Shown here one piece after another: positions 32,978-40,844 of a stretch of 45,162 nt of DNA. This stretch comes from Anoxybacteroides voinovskiense (GTDB lineage: Bacteria > Bacillota > Bacilli > Bacillales > Anoxybacillaceae). The stretch's first letter is position 1; each line of letters begins with the position of its first letter. Made by a program: the position numbers and the translations under genes. The stretch lies in the NCBI RefSeq assembly GCF_014196205.1, contig NZ_JACIDE010000024.1, forward strand, positions 1 to 45,162. Reading direction: 5' to 3'. Under the pieces are notes generated by a model, which was not told where the DNA came from, ran no database searches, and was given only the letters and a program-made list of their open reading frames with translations.

Positions 32978-33237
32978 CGTTTCGATAAGAGAATTGACGA
33001 AAAAATTTGGATTTAAGACTAGAAATTACGAGAAAAATGTATTATTATAGTAAACGTGGAGCGATGGGGAACAAACATCAAGATATAGCAACAGACGCAC
33101 CATTTACTTCTATTGCCTAGTGATAGGTTAATAGGAATGTTTTGACCCCGTTAAACCTTTTAGGCAATGATTTTACTAATCTTTGTTTAGTACTCATTGC
33201 TCTAAAGTTTAGATAAAGAAGGGAGACGTACTACTCT
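32978..33237 (+). promoter_or_regulatory. S-layer promoter region and structured leader
   Basis: No gene is seen in this 5' region. A plausible -10 (TATTAT or TATAGT, 33040-33051) lacks a clean -35. The leader then folds: ATTGCCTA (33112-33119) pairs with TAGGCAAT (33161-33168), and inside it AGGTT pairs with AACCT. The ribosome site GGGAG is about twelve bases before the ATG, a long spacing. Long stable leaders are typical of S-layer mRNAs, where they raise mRNA half-life. Confidence 0.55.
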
Positions 33238-36200
33238 ATGGACAAAAAGAAAGCTATTAAACTAGCAACAGCAAGTGCAGTTGCTGCAAGTGCGTTCGTC
33301 GCTGCAAATCCGAACGCTTCTGAAGCGGCTACTAACGTTGCTTCTGTTGTAAGCCAAGCAAAAGCGCAATTTAAAAACGCTTACTACGCTTACAGCCAAG
33401 TAACAAGCACTGGTCAATTTGCGGACATTAACAAAGTTTATGCAGAGTACAACAAAGCGAAAAAAGCATACGCTGATGCAGTAGCATTAGTGAAAAAAGC
33501 AGGCGGCGCAAATAAAGACGCATTGCTTGCGGACTTAGATGCTACATACAACGAGTACGTAGCAAAACGCGTTGTCACTTACCTTGACGCATACAACTAT
33601 GCAGTGAAATTGGATGCAATGCGCAAAGACTTGCAAGCTGCGGTTGATGCGAAAGATCTTGCAAAAGCAGAAGATCTTTACAACAAAATTTCTTACGAGT
33701 TGAAAAAACGTACAGTCATTTTAGACCGCGTATATGGCCAAACAACTCGCGACTTGCTTCGCTCTCAATTTAAAGCAGCTGCACAACAACTTCGCGACAG
33801 CTTAATGTATGACATCACTGTTTCTGTGAAGTTGAAAGCTGCTGAAGAAGCAACAAACAAAGGCGACCTAGCTGCAGCAGACGCAGCATTAAAAGCAGCG
33901 CAAGACGCATTAGCGAAAGCAACTGCGTTCAAAACAGAACTAACTACAAAACAAGCAACTGTACAAGCTGCTTACGAGGCGAAAGTAACGCCGAAAGTTG
34001 AGAGTGTAAGTGCGATTAACGTTAATAAAATTAAAGTAACATTCAGCAAAGCAATTGACACTACAAAAGCTAAATTCGAAGTTAAACGCGGTACAGTTAC
34101 TGAGGATGTAAAAGTAACTTGGAACGAAGCTAAAACTGAAGCTGTACTTGAAAAAACAGCTGGTAACTTCACGCCTGCTGATTACACTGTAACTGTTTCA
34201 GGTGTAGACGGTCTTCAGAATGCTACTAACACTGTAACAGTACAAGCTGAAGAAATTAAACAAATCGTAATCAACACTACTCAGCTTCAAAAATCAGCTA
34301 CAGCTCCGATTGCTGTTGACTTTATCAACCAATATGGTGAAAAAGCAACAATTTCAGCAACTGATAGCAAATTATTGATTACGGCTTACGACAAAACAAA
34401 AGGTGTTTCTCTTTCTCCTGTAGCAGGTAAATTCCAATTAAATGCTAGTGGGGCAGACCTTAAAGACGAAGTTGTTGTAACTGTTATGTACAATGGCGTA
34501 ACAGCAACTAAGACATTAACGGTTGTAAACCCTGCTACAGTTGGTTCTGTAACTTTAGGTCAAGCAGTATTACCAACTGGAAAAACGATGTTTACTCCAT
34601 CTGGTACAAAAGATGTTGAGTTAACATATACTGCTAAGAATACATTAGATGAAAATTACACATTAACTGCTTCTGATGTATCTAACGGTGCAGTACAATT
34701 CTTATCTTCTGACTCTAGCATCTTAAATCCAAGCGACATTTCAATTGACGCTAACGGAAAAATTAAGATTGCTAAGTTCGGTAAAGCTGGTACGGTTACA
34801 TTAACAGCGTTCACACCAGCTACAGGTGCGGTATCTAAAACAACTATCGAGGTTAAAGAAGATGCAGGTGCACCATACTCTGTAACATTAGGTAAATCAA
34901 CAGCTTCATTTGCTGCTGGTTCTACTAACCCAATCTATGTTGATTTATCTGTATTTGATAAATACGGAACAAAAATCGACGCAAAAGACTTAAAAGCTTC
35001 TGATTATACATTTACTTCTGATAACAAGACTGTGGTTGATTCTAGCAACATTTCTATTGAAACAACTGCCGGAAGCAACTATGGTAAGTTAAAAATTGTT
35101 CCTGTTGCTGGGGCAACTAAAGGAAGCAGTGCATTAATTACTGTAACAGTTAACGGTACAGGTCAAAAAGCTACATTAACATTAAGCGCAAGCGATGCTG
35201 CTGTTCCAACAGCTATTGATACCAAAGCAAATACTACTGTAGCTACTAACATGGTTGTTGGCGGTACACAAACATTAAGCTTTGATGTGAAAGACCAATA
35301 TGGTACTGTTGTAGGTGCAACATCTGGTTATACTGTTGAGTATTCTACAAGCGATTCAAGCGTTGTTGCAATTAACGGTGCAGAAACTGGAGATGCTTTA
35401 GACTCTGCTAATGTTAGCATTACTGCTGTTAAAGCTGGTTCTGCAACAGTTAAGGCTACATTAAAGAAAAATGGTGTAGCAATTGCAGAAAAAGCATATA
35501 CAATTAATGTACTTGCTAACGATTCTACGAAAGTAACTTACAGCATTCCAACTATCGCGCCAGTTTATAAAGGTCAACTTAACACTGCATTAGCTGGTGG
35601 TGTGACTATTACTGGTGCAATCGATACAGATGCTGAAAAAGCAGCTGCTGTTGCTTCTGGATATGCTGAAGAAGTTGTTATCAACGCAACAGACGCTTCT
35701 GGTAATGTTGCTCAAGTGCCTGCATCCGCTGTTGTAAGCGTAAGCTTAACTCAACCTAAAAAGGCTGATGGAACAGCAACTACAGGCGCACTTGACTACT
35801 TCCAATACAATGGTAAATATTATGTGTACACTAAAACTTTATTCGTTCCTGCTGATTTCCAAAACGGTAACAGCACAGCTGACTTAAAAGGTAAAATCAG
35901 CTTTACAATCAATGCTGATGATGCTGTAAAAGTAGTTTCTCAAGACATTACAGTATCTAAAGATGATGCAGTAGCTCAGTCAGTTGCATTCAAGGATAAA
36001 GCTTGGAACGATGCAAGTGCTAAAGATGCAGTTGACGTAACTGAGCTTACACTTGATAAAGCTGCAGATTATGCTACTGCTGGCGGCAAAAAAGTATTCG
36101 TTTGGGCTAAAGACCAATTCGGTGGATACACAGCTGCGGCTGAAACATTAACACTTGCAAATGTTGATGGTGTAAACAATATTAGTGATGATACTGTAAC

Positions 36201-36708
36201 AATTGCTTCAAACGGTGCAATTGCTATTGCAGATGCAAGTAATAATACAACATTCACTAAGAACAATGCTAAATTCCGTTTGATTGCTCAAGCAGGTTCT
36301 CAAACTGACTTTGTAACATTCACAGTTGCTGATGGCGTACTTCCAACAGCTGCTGCGACTGGTGCAGTTTCTGTAAATCAAGCTACAGCTGGAACTTACG
36401 CAGCTAATGATACAATTACAATCAAATTCAGTGAAAAAGTAAAAGTATCTAACCTTGTGGGTACTAATGGTGTACCTCAAAATATTTCTATTGCACAAGG
36501 TACAGCATCAAATACCCCAAACCTAGATGCTTCTACTATCGCAGCAACAGATGCTGACAACAACGGTTATGCAACAACTTTTGTAATTACACTTAAAGGT
36601 TCTTCTTTAAGTGTTGCGAAAGATAATAAACTTGTTGTAACTGCTAATAAAGTTGAAGATGTAGCTGGCAATACTGCATCTGCTAATGTTGAATTCGTAT
36701 TACCTTAA
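33238..36708 (+). CDS. S-layer protein with SbsC-type N-terminus
   Basis: A 1156-residue secreted protein forming the outer crystalline layer. The signal peptide (MDKKKAIKLATASAVAASAF, cut after NASEA) and the next 240 residues (VASVVSQAKAQFKNAYYAYS, YNKAKKAYADAVALV, RTVILDRVYGQTTRDLLRS) closely match the SbsC N-terminal helical domain, which binds secondary cell wall polymer; there are no SLH domains. The rest is a string of Ig-like (Big-type) beta domains, several with a D(Q/K)YG turn (KDQYGTVV, FDKYGTK, INQYGEK, KDQFGGY). GC is lower and codon use more biased than in the neighbours, as expected for a very highly expressed gene or a transferred C-terminal part. Self-assembly is inferred from the family. 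Confidence 0.93.
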   Translation: MDKKKAIKLATASAVAASAFVAANPNASEAATNVASVVSQAKAQFKNAYYAYSQVTSTGQFADINKVYAEYNKAKKAYADAVALVKKAGGANKDALLADLDATYNEYVAKRVVTYLDAYNYAVKLDAMRKDLQAAVDAKDLAKAEDLYNKISYELKKRTVILDRVYGQTTRDLLRSQFKAAAQQLRDSLMYDITVSVKLKAAEEATNKGDLAAADAALKAAQDALAKATAFKTELTTKQATVQAAYEAKVTPKVESVSAINVNKIKVTFSKAIDTTKAKFEVKRGTVTEDVKVTWNEAKTEAVLEKTAGNFTPADYTVTVSGVDGLQNATNTVTVQAEEIKQIVINTTQLQKSATAPIAVDFINQYGEKATISATDSKLLITAYDKTKGVSLSPVAGKFQLNASGADLKDEVVVTVMYNGVTATKTLTVVNPATVGSVTLGQAVLPTGKTMFTPSGTKDVELTYTAKNTLDENYTLTASDVSNGAVQFLSSDSSILNPSDISIDANGKIKIAKFGKAGTVTLTAFTPATGAVSKTTIEVKEDAGAPYSVTLGKSTASFAAGSTNPIYVDLSVFDKYGTKIDAKDLKASDYTFTSDNKTVVDSSNISIETTAGSNYGKLKIVPVAGATKGSSALITVTVNGTGQKATLTLSASDAAVPTAIDTKANTTVATNMVVGGTQTLSFDVKDQYGTVVGATSGYTVEYSTSDSSVVAINGAETGDALDSANVSITAVKAGSATVKATLKKNGVAIAEKAYTINVLANDSTKVTYSIPTIAPVYKGQLNTALAGGVTITGAIDTDAEKAAAVASGYAEEVVINATDASGNVAQVPASAVVSVSLTQPKKADGTATTGALDYFQYNGKYYVYTKTLFVPADFQNGNSTADLKGKISFTINADDAVKVVSQDITVSKDDAVAQSVAFKDKAWNDASAKDAVDVTELTLDKAADYATAGGKKVFVWAKDQFGGYTAAAETLTLANVDGVNNISDDTVTIASNGAIAIADASNNTTFTKNNAKFRLIAQAGSQTDFVTFTVADGVLPTAAATGAVSVNQATAGTYAANDTITIKFSEKVKVSNLVGTNGVPQNISIAQGTASNTPNLDASTIAATDADNNGYATTFVITLKGSSLSVAKDNKLVVTANKVEDVAGNTASANVEFVLP

Positions 36709-36734
36709 TTGCACAACTAAAGTTTAAATCATAT

Positions 36735-36778
36735 AGAAAAGCTCTGCGGAGAGAAAGCTCTGCGGGGCTTTTCTTTTT
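36735..36778 (+). terminator. S-layer gene terminator
   Basis: A strong 13-bp stem (36735-36747 with 36762-36774, two or more G-T pairs) is followed by TTTTT. AGCTCTGCGG is repeated inside the hairpin. Confidence 0.88.
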
Positions 36779-36840
36779 GCCCAAATCTGTATCGAGCTTG
36801 ATTTCAAATATATATTATGATTTTGAACCTACAGTCATAA

Positions 36841-36881
36841 AGCCTCAATTCCTTTCGGGGAATTGGGGCTATTTTTGTTTT
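36841..36881 (+). terminator. Terminator-like hairpin directly before radC
   Basis: AGCCTCAATTCC and GGAATTGGGGCT form a 12-bp stem with one G-T pair and a TTTCGG loop, followed by ATTTTTGTTTT. The radC ribosome site (AGGAGGG) starts right after the tail. It either ends read-through from the S-layer side or acts as an attenuator. Confidence 0.7.
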
Positions 36882-36894
36882 AGGAGGGAAAGGG

Positions 36895-37404
36895 ATGAGC
36901 AAGTATCAAACCATCAACCACCAGCAGCTAGAGTTGCTAGAAAGGGAGGTGCCTGCCAAGCAGCCAGCGAAGCGCGTCAATATTGTAAGCCTGAAGCTCG
37001 TTCGTGAGTCTAGCGTGCTGTACAAGGAGCGCCAAATCAAGTCTCCGGAAGATGCGTACAGGCTGCTGAAGCCGTTTCTTGTGGAAGCTGACCGCGAGAA
37101 GTTTGTCGTTGTCTGCCTTGACACGAAAAATCAGCCGACAGCCATTCACGTTTGCCATGTCGGGAGTTTGAATGCAAGCATCGTTCATCCACGCGAGGTG
37201 TTCAAGTCGGCGATTTTGGCAAATGCGGCGTCGGTGTTAGTCGCGCACAATCATCCATCGACCGACCCGACACCGTCAAGAGAAGACATTGAGGTGACAA
37301 GAAGGCTCGTCGAGGCAGGGAGAATTGTCGGGATTGAGTTGTTGGATCATGTCGTTGTTGGTGGGGAACGGTTTGTGTCGTTGAAAGAAAAAGGGTACGT
37401 GTGA
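36895..37404 (+). CDS. radC: RadC-like JAB/MPN domain protein
   Basis: A 169-residue protein. The metal-site motif of the JAB/MPN fold is intact: VLVAHNHPSTDPTPSREDIEVTRRL (His-x-His-x10-Asp), preceded by SLNASIVHPREVFKSAIL with the conserved Glu region. It lacks the N-terminal helix-hairpin-helix of chromosomal RadC, and this short form is common on plasmids, phages and integrative elements. AGGAGGGAAAGGG precedes the ATG. Its enzymatic role is not established. Confidence 0.92.
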   Translation: MSKYQTINHQQLELLEREVPAKQPAKRVNIVSLKLVRESSVLYKERQIKSPEDAYRLLKPFLVEADREKFVVVCLDTKNQPTAIHVCHVGSLNASIVHPREVFKSAILANAASVLVAHNHPSTDPTPSREDIEVTRRLVEAGRIVGIELLDHVVVGGERFVSLKEKGYV

Positions 37405-37416
37405 GGGGGAAGAATC

Positions 37417-37710
37417 ATGCTCGAATGGTTTATAGAGAAAATGAAACGTGAGTTTGGCGTGGAAGTGAAAATGGAGGAAGCCGGGTACGAATCGTATGCG
37501 TTTGACCATGAGGAGATCGATGACTTACTCATTCCTGCCGAACATGTGGCGAAATTGCCAAATCCGCTCTTATTAGAGGCGTTCATGTATGTGGATGCAG
37601 AAGGGATTGAGTGGATTGCTGGTGTGGTCGTTGCGGAAGAAACGAGAGAGAGGTTGTACGAAGTGTGGATCAAAGACGGAAAGCGAATCGGTTATACGAT
37701 ATATGTGTGA
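37417..37710 (+). CDS. Hypothetical protein of the island
   Basis: A 97-residue acidic soluble protein (MLEWFIEKMKREFGVEVKME; AFDHEEIDDLLIPAEHVAKL). No family is recognised. It starts twelve bases after radC with GAGGGGG upstream and is followed by another small gene, so it is part of an operon of short accessory genes. Confidence 0.7.
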   Translation: MLEWFIEKMKREFGVEVKMEEAGYESYAFDHEEIDDLLIPAEHVAKLPNPLLLEAFMYVDAEGIEWIAGVVVAEETRERLYEVWIKDGKRIGYTIYV

Positions 37711-37749
37711 AACTGGCAATATGACGGTGAAAGGAAAGGGGAAGAGAAA

Positions 37750-38001
37750 ATGGCAAAGTACCATCGCATCCTCATTAACGGAGAGCCGTACTACCGAGAA
37801 TACAGGTATGGGTCAGATAGCTATGGGGAGATGCTTAGCGAAGAAGAACTTGTTCACATGTTGTTGGAGGAGGTGGTGGACGAAGAGATTGACATGAACG
37901 AAAGGGAGATTGAATCCGCTTTGCGCCGAATTCCAGATTATCAAGATCGCCACATCCTGCAAAACTACATCCGCTATTTAGAGCGAGTCCATCGGGAATA
38001 A
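37750..38001 (+). CDS. Hypothetical protein of the island
   Basis: An 83-residue acidic, helical protein (RILINGEPYYREYRYGSDSY; EEEVVDEEIDMNEREIESAL cannot be assigned). GAAAGGGG lies upstream of the ATG. No family is recognised; size and charge suggest a soluble accessory protein. It precedes a repeat-bearing non-coding gap. Confidence 0.7.
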   Translation: MAKYHRILINGEPYYREYRYGSDSYGEMLSEEELVHMLLEEVVDEEIDMNEREIESALRRIPDYQDRHILQNYIRYLERVHRE

Positions 38002-38006
38002 AATGA

Positions 38007-38152
38007 ACTCCCGACATTTCTGTTGCCAAACTCCCGACAAAACAAAACATGTTCCAACGATCGCTGGTACGTTCGATGTGTGCCAAGACATCTCCAGCAT
38101 TTTCGCGCCAAACAACTCATGACATTATGATATAACTGTCGGGAGTCGGGAG
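38007..38152. repeat. Direct and inverted ACTCCCGACA repeats
   Basis: ACTCCCGACA occurs at 38007-38016 and 38030-38039. Its exact inverse TGTCGGGAGT lies at 38137-38146, overlapped by a second partial inverse (GTCGGGAG, 38145-38152). A TATGAT hexamer sits at 38126, so the inverse copies lie near a likely transcription start. They could form a long-range hairpin or be binding sites for a regulator or recombinase. Confidence 0.6.
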
Positions 38153-38172
38153 GGAAAGGAGGTGAAAAAGAC

Positions 38173-38253
38173 ATGTGGGAAAAAGTTGTTGCGACCATTG
38201 TGGTGACGGTTGCCACCGAAGCGATGAAACAATGGATGAACGAAGGACAATAA
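38173..38253 (+). CDS. Tiny hydrophobic peptide gene, 26 residues
   Basis: AAAGGAGGTG lies nine bases before the ATG, a strong ribosome site. The peptide starts MWEKVVATIVVTVATEAMKQ and ends in WMNEGQ: a short, mostly hydrophobic helix. No family is recognised. It sits between the ACTCCCGACA repeats and a Cys-rich peptide gene upstream of the recombinase. Confidence 0.5.
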   Translation: MWEKVVATIVVTVATEAMKQWMNEGQ

Positions 38254-38269
38254 AAAGGAGGAATGACCG

Positions 38270-38356
38270 ATGAAAGTATTTCCGTGTTCTTGCCTATGCA
38301 AGCAATCGTGCCCTTTATGTACGGGGAAAACCATCATTGACATCATCAAACGATGA
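38270..38356 (+). CDS. Cysteine-rich peptide gene, 28 residues
   Basis: AAGGAGG has eight bases of spacing to this ATG; another ATG at 38263 in a different frame is too close to it. The peptide has five cysteines in a CSCLCKQSCPLC cluster near its start, fit for a zinc or iron site, and a helical end (TIIDIIKR). A terminator overlaps the stop codon, so it ends the small-gene unit before the recombinase. Function unknown. Confidence 0.5.
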   Translation: MKVFPCSCLCKQSCPLCTGKTIIDIIKR

Positions 38357-38390
38357 CACTATGGATGAATGAGGTGTCCATCGTTTTTTC
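38351..38390 (+). terminator. Terminator before the recombinase gene
   Basis: CGATGACAC pairs with GTGTCCATCG (one bulged C), followed by six Ts. It begins on the last codons of the Cys-rich peptide gene, ahead of the recombinase ribosome site (GGGGGGA). Confidence 0.65.
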
Positions 38391-38408
38391 TGTTTTAGGG
38401 GGGATTTT

Positions 38409-39287
38409 GTGCAAGATTTACTCCATGCATTTAAGCAGTGGCTCATTGAAGAAGGGAAATCGCCGAAAACGATGGAGTCGTATGTCGGGGATGTGGCAAA
38501 GTTTCAGGCGTATATGGTCGAGAAGGTGGTTGATTCACGTCAGCCGCTTTCTCGTTTTTCTTTCGTTCGTTATAAGCAACATTTAATCGACAACGGCTAT
38601 GCGGTGGCGACGATCAACAAAAAAATCAACAGCTTAAAAGTGTACAATGACTTCCTGCAAAAGAAGGGAATCGTAAGCGACAGTTTCATTCAACTGAAAC
38701 GCGATCGCATCTCGATTGCCGCTGGAAGTGAACATGTCGTGACGGCATTGTCGGAACAACAAGTCGAAAAGCTGTTGTTTTATGTCGAGGATCAGACAAA
38801 AGTAAGCCAACGGAATAAACTGATTGCTTACTTATTGCTTTATACAGGCGTGCGCGTGTCGGAGTTGGTGAACATTAAACGAGCCGACATTGATGCTTTA
38901 GCCCGTACGCTCACCGTTCGCGGCAAAGGCGGGAAAGTGCGCGAGATCACGTTGCGGCAAGATGTGCTTCACGTCATGAAACAATACGAACAAGGCGAAC
39001 GAGCGAACTCACGTTTTGTCGACAGCGACTATTTGCTTGTGAGCCAGCGAGCGCCAAAGATGCATCGCGATGCGGTCAGGGAGTGGCTAGCGAACGTTTC
39101 AAAGGAACTCGGATTTCACTTGCATCCGCATTTGTTTCGCCATACGTTTTGCACGCGCTTGTTGAAAAAAGGAGTCGATTTAACAACGGTCAGTAAATTA
39201 GCAGGGCATAGTACAGTGAACATGACCGCAAGGTTTTACATTCAAACGACAAGACAGGAAAAGATGGATGCTGTTCAGCTATTGTAG
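38409..39287 (+). CDS. Tyrosine recombinase / phage-type integrase
   Basis: A 292-residue site-specific recombinase of XerC/D size. The SAM-like N-terminal core-binding domain (FKQWLIEEGKSPKTMESYVG) is followed by the catalytic domain with all active residues: Arg in YTGVRVSELVNI, Lys in VRGKGGKVREI, His-x-x-Arg in HLFRHTFCTRLL, His in LAGHSTVN and Tyr in ARFYIQTT. It starts at GTG after GGGGGGA. It probably integrates, excises or resolves multimers of the element. The nearby repeats and the ArgR-like protein may belong to its site and complex. Confidence 0.95.
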   Translation: MQDLLHAFKQWLIEEGKSPKTMESYVGDVAKFQAYMVEKVVDSRQPLSRFSFVRYKQHLIDNGYAVATINKKINSLKVYNDFLQKKGIVSDSFIQLKRDRISIAAGSEHVVTALSEQQVEKLLFYVEDQTKVSQRNKLIAYLLLYTGVRVSELVNIKRADIDALARTLTVRGKGGKVREITLRQDVLHVMKQYEQGERANSRFVDSDYLLVSQRAPKMHRDAVREWLANVSKELGFHLHPHLFRHTFCTRLLKKGVDLTTVSKLAGHSTVNMTARFYIQTTRQEKMDAVQLL

Positions 39288-39304
39288 GAAGGGGAAATGG
39301 AACG

Positions 39305-39700
39305 ATGAAAGTCATTCAATGTGTCAATGACATCGAGGCATTAAAAGCATACAGGCGGGCACCACAGCCGCTCATTCAAGCGATCGAGCAGGATTTCATC
39401 GATCTTTACGAAGCAAGTGGAAAAGAAACATCGCTGCTTGCTTTCTTCTTGCCATACGACCAAGCGCTCATTTTACTAGAAAAAGAGGATGACGTCATGG
39501 CGCAGGTAGATGACCCATTTACGTTGGAATATGTCGAAAGACATCATCATGGAGACATGGCATTTTACCGCATCGCGAAACGATGGGGGCATGAGTTTCA
39601 GCTATTTTATACGCTCGTTGGCATACATGATGAATCGACGGAACAATGGCTGTTGGAACAAGCCGATTGGAACGAAGGAAGAGGGGATTTTTATGTTTGA
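39305..39700 (+). CDS. Hypothetical protein of the island
   Basis: A 131-residue acidic soluble protein (MKVIQCVNDIEALKAYRRAP; FYRIAKRWGHEFQLFYTL). No family is recognised. GGAAGGGG precedes the ATG by about six bases. It starts 17 bases after the recombinase and its end overlaps the DUF960 gene by eight bases, so the three genes form one unit. Confidence 0.72.
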   Translation: MKVIQCVNDIEALKAYRRAPQPLIQAIEQDFIDLYEASGKETSLLAFFLPYDQALILLEKEDDVMAQVDDPFTLEYVERHHHGDMAFYRIAKRWGHEFQLFYTLVGIHDESTEQWLLEQADWNEGRGDFYV

Positions 39701-39992
39701 ACGATACAAGCCTCGTTATATGACACGTGCGGTCGCGGACACATTAAGTGAAGAACATCTACAGTTCATCCTTCGGTATGTGGATGAAAGGAATGAGCAA
39801 ATGACGGATTATTTACAAATATTCGAGTTTTACGTGGAAAATAACGAACAATGGCTCGTTCAACGGCAAGAACAGCCAGAGCGAGAAACGCCGGTGTTTG
39901 TGCCGCTGGAAAAAGCCCTTCCCATCGAACAGACGGTGTGGGTGATGGATCAACAAGACCATGTCATCGTCTTATTTCCGAGTTGTTATTGA
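39693..39992 (+). CDS. DUF960 family protein
   Basis: A 99-residue protein with the DUF960 pattern: RYMTRAVADTLSEEHLQFIL, then YLQIFEFYVEN and QWLVQRQEQPE. DUF960 proteins occur in Firmicutes plasmids and integrative elements with no known role. The start is set by GAGGGG eight bases upstream; it overlaps the preceding gene by eight bases. It is the last gene of the recombinase unit, followed by a terminator. Confidence 0.85.
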   Translation: MFERYKPRYMTRAVADTLSEEHLQFILRYVDERNEQMTDYLQIFEFYVENNEQWLVQRQEQPERETPVFVPLEKALPIEQTVWVMDQQDHVIVLFPSCY

Positions 39993-40036
39993 TTAATATT
40001 AGCGAATAAAGAATGATACGTTCTTGGAAATGTGGG

Positions 40037-40079
40037 ATGAGGTCAAAGCAGAAAGAAGCATTTGACCTCATTTTTTTTT
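40037..40079 (+). terminator. Rho-independent terminator of the recombinase unit
   Basis: ATGAGGTCAAA pairs perfectly with TTTGACCTCAT (11 bp), followed by a run of nine Ts. It separates convergent genes. Confidence 0.92.
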
Positions 40080-40096
40080 GCCGCTTATTTTGCCGA

Positions 40097-40534
40097 TTAT
40101 TCGGTTTCGTTTTTATGATGACGGACTAATTCGTCCAGAAAGGAAGAAATATCAGGAATGACCCCTTTTTCCTTGAGCGCTTTTAAGTAAGCGATCGTTT
40201 CTGGCAACAAATGTGCTGTAAATTTGACACGTTGTTCTTTATACGTCGTTCCTGCTTCTTTTTTTGGTCGCCCTCTGTTGTCTTTATACCCTTTTTTCTT
40301 CAATTCCTCCTTTGCCATCTCTATGCGCCGCTCGAGCGACTGCATTTTGTAAGCGATTCGCTTCTTTTCGAATGCATCACTTTCCGTTTCGAATGCTTTC
40401 TTTAACGCTTTCCATTCGGACAAAAACTCTTTTTGTTTTTCCAACAAGTGTTCGATTTGTTTCTTTTGCTTTTTCTCATATTGTTCCAAGTCGAACGCTC
40501 GCTTGCGTGGGTTGGTTGGTCTCAATTTAATCAT
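40097..40534 (-). CDS. Coiled-coil protein with AT-hook-like motif and ribbon-helix-helix-like end
   Basis: A 145-residue very basic protein. The first 85 residues form a long Lys/Glu-rich coiled coil (YEKKQKKQIEHLLEKQKEFL). An AT-hook-like NRGRPKK follows, and the C-terminus (RVKFTAHLLPETIAYLKALK, then ISSFLDELVRHH) has the strand-helix-helix pattern of ribbon-helix-helix DNA binders. This suggests a plasmid copy-control, partition or regulatory protein. AAAGGA abuts the ATG at 40534; TTG at 40525 has better spacing. Two palindromes in the divergent region upstream are likely operators. Confidence 0.8.
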   Translation of the reverse strand: MIKLRPTNPRKRAFDLEQYEKKQKKQIEHLLEKQKEFLSEWKALKKAFETESDAFEKKRIAYKMQSLERRIEMAKEELKKKGYKDNRGRPKKEAGTTYKEQRVKFTAHLLPETIAYLKALKEKGVIPDISSFLDELVRHHKNETE

Positions 40535-40568
40535 TCCTTTCGCGATGTCTTAATTTATTGTTTTCATT

Positions 40569-40656
40569 TTTTGGTCGACTGGAAAATCCAAAATGTGCCT
40601 CATTTTGTGCATGGACAGAAACATTCGCATCGCATGTTTTTTCGGTCGACCGAAAA
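40569..40656. promoter_or_regulatory. Pair of GTCGAC-centred palindromic operators
   Basis: TTTTCGGTCGACCGAAAA (40639-40656) is a perfect 18-base palindrome. TTTTGGTCGACTGGAAAA (40569-40586) is a close imperfect copy. Centres are 72 bases apart in the divergent region between the coiled-coil/RHH-like gene and the small genes to the right. Confidence 0.6.
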
Positions 40657-40680
40657 TGGGAAGCAGGAGGGGAAAGAACG

Positions 40681-40779
40681 ATGGGAGTCATGGACATTTG
40701 TCGTTTGTGGATTCAAGAGAAAGACGAATCAAAAGATGCATCAAGCCATCGTTTTTTTGCCCACAAGAGAAACAACTAG
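40681..40779 (+). CDS. Small open frame, 32 residues
   Basis: AGGAGG lies ten bases before the ATG. The peptide (MGVMDICRLWIQEKDESKDA, ending HKRNN) has no recognised family. It lies right after the perfect palindrome, so it would be the first gene under that operator. Evidence is the ribosome site only. Confidence 0.35.
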   Translation: MGVMDICRLWIQEKDESKDASSHRFFAHKRNN

Positions 40780-40844
40780 GCAAAGAAGGAGGAGGTGTTG
40801 CTTTTTTGCATGTTCAACTGCAGGAAAGAGCGAAAGGACGATGA

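Noticed and set aside
38263-38340. A 25-residue frame starting at the ATG inside the SD region of the Cys-rich peptide
   Set aside because: The SD-to-ATG spacing is only one to two bases; the ATG at 38270 has the normal spacing.
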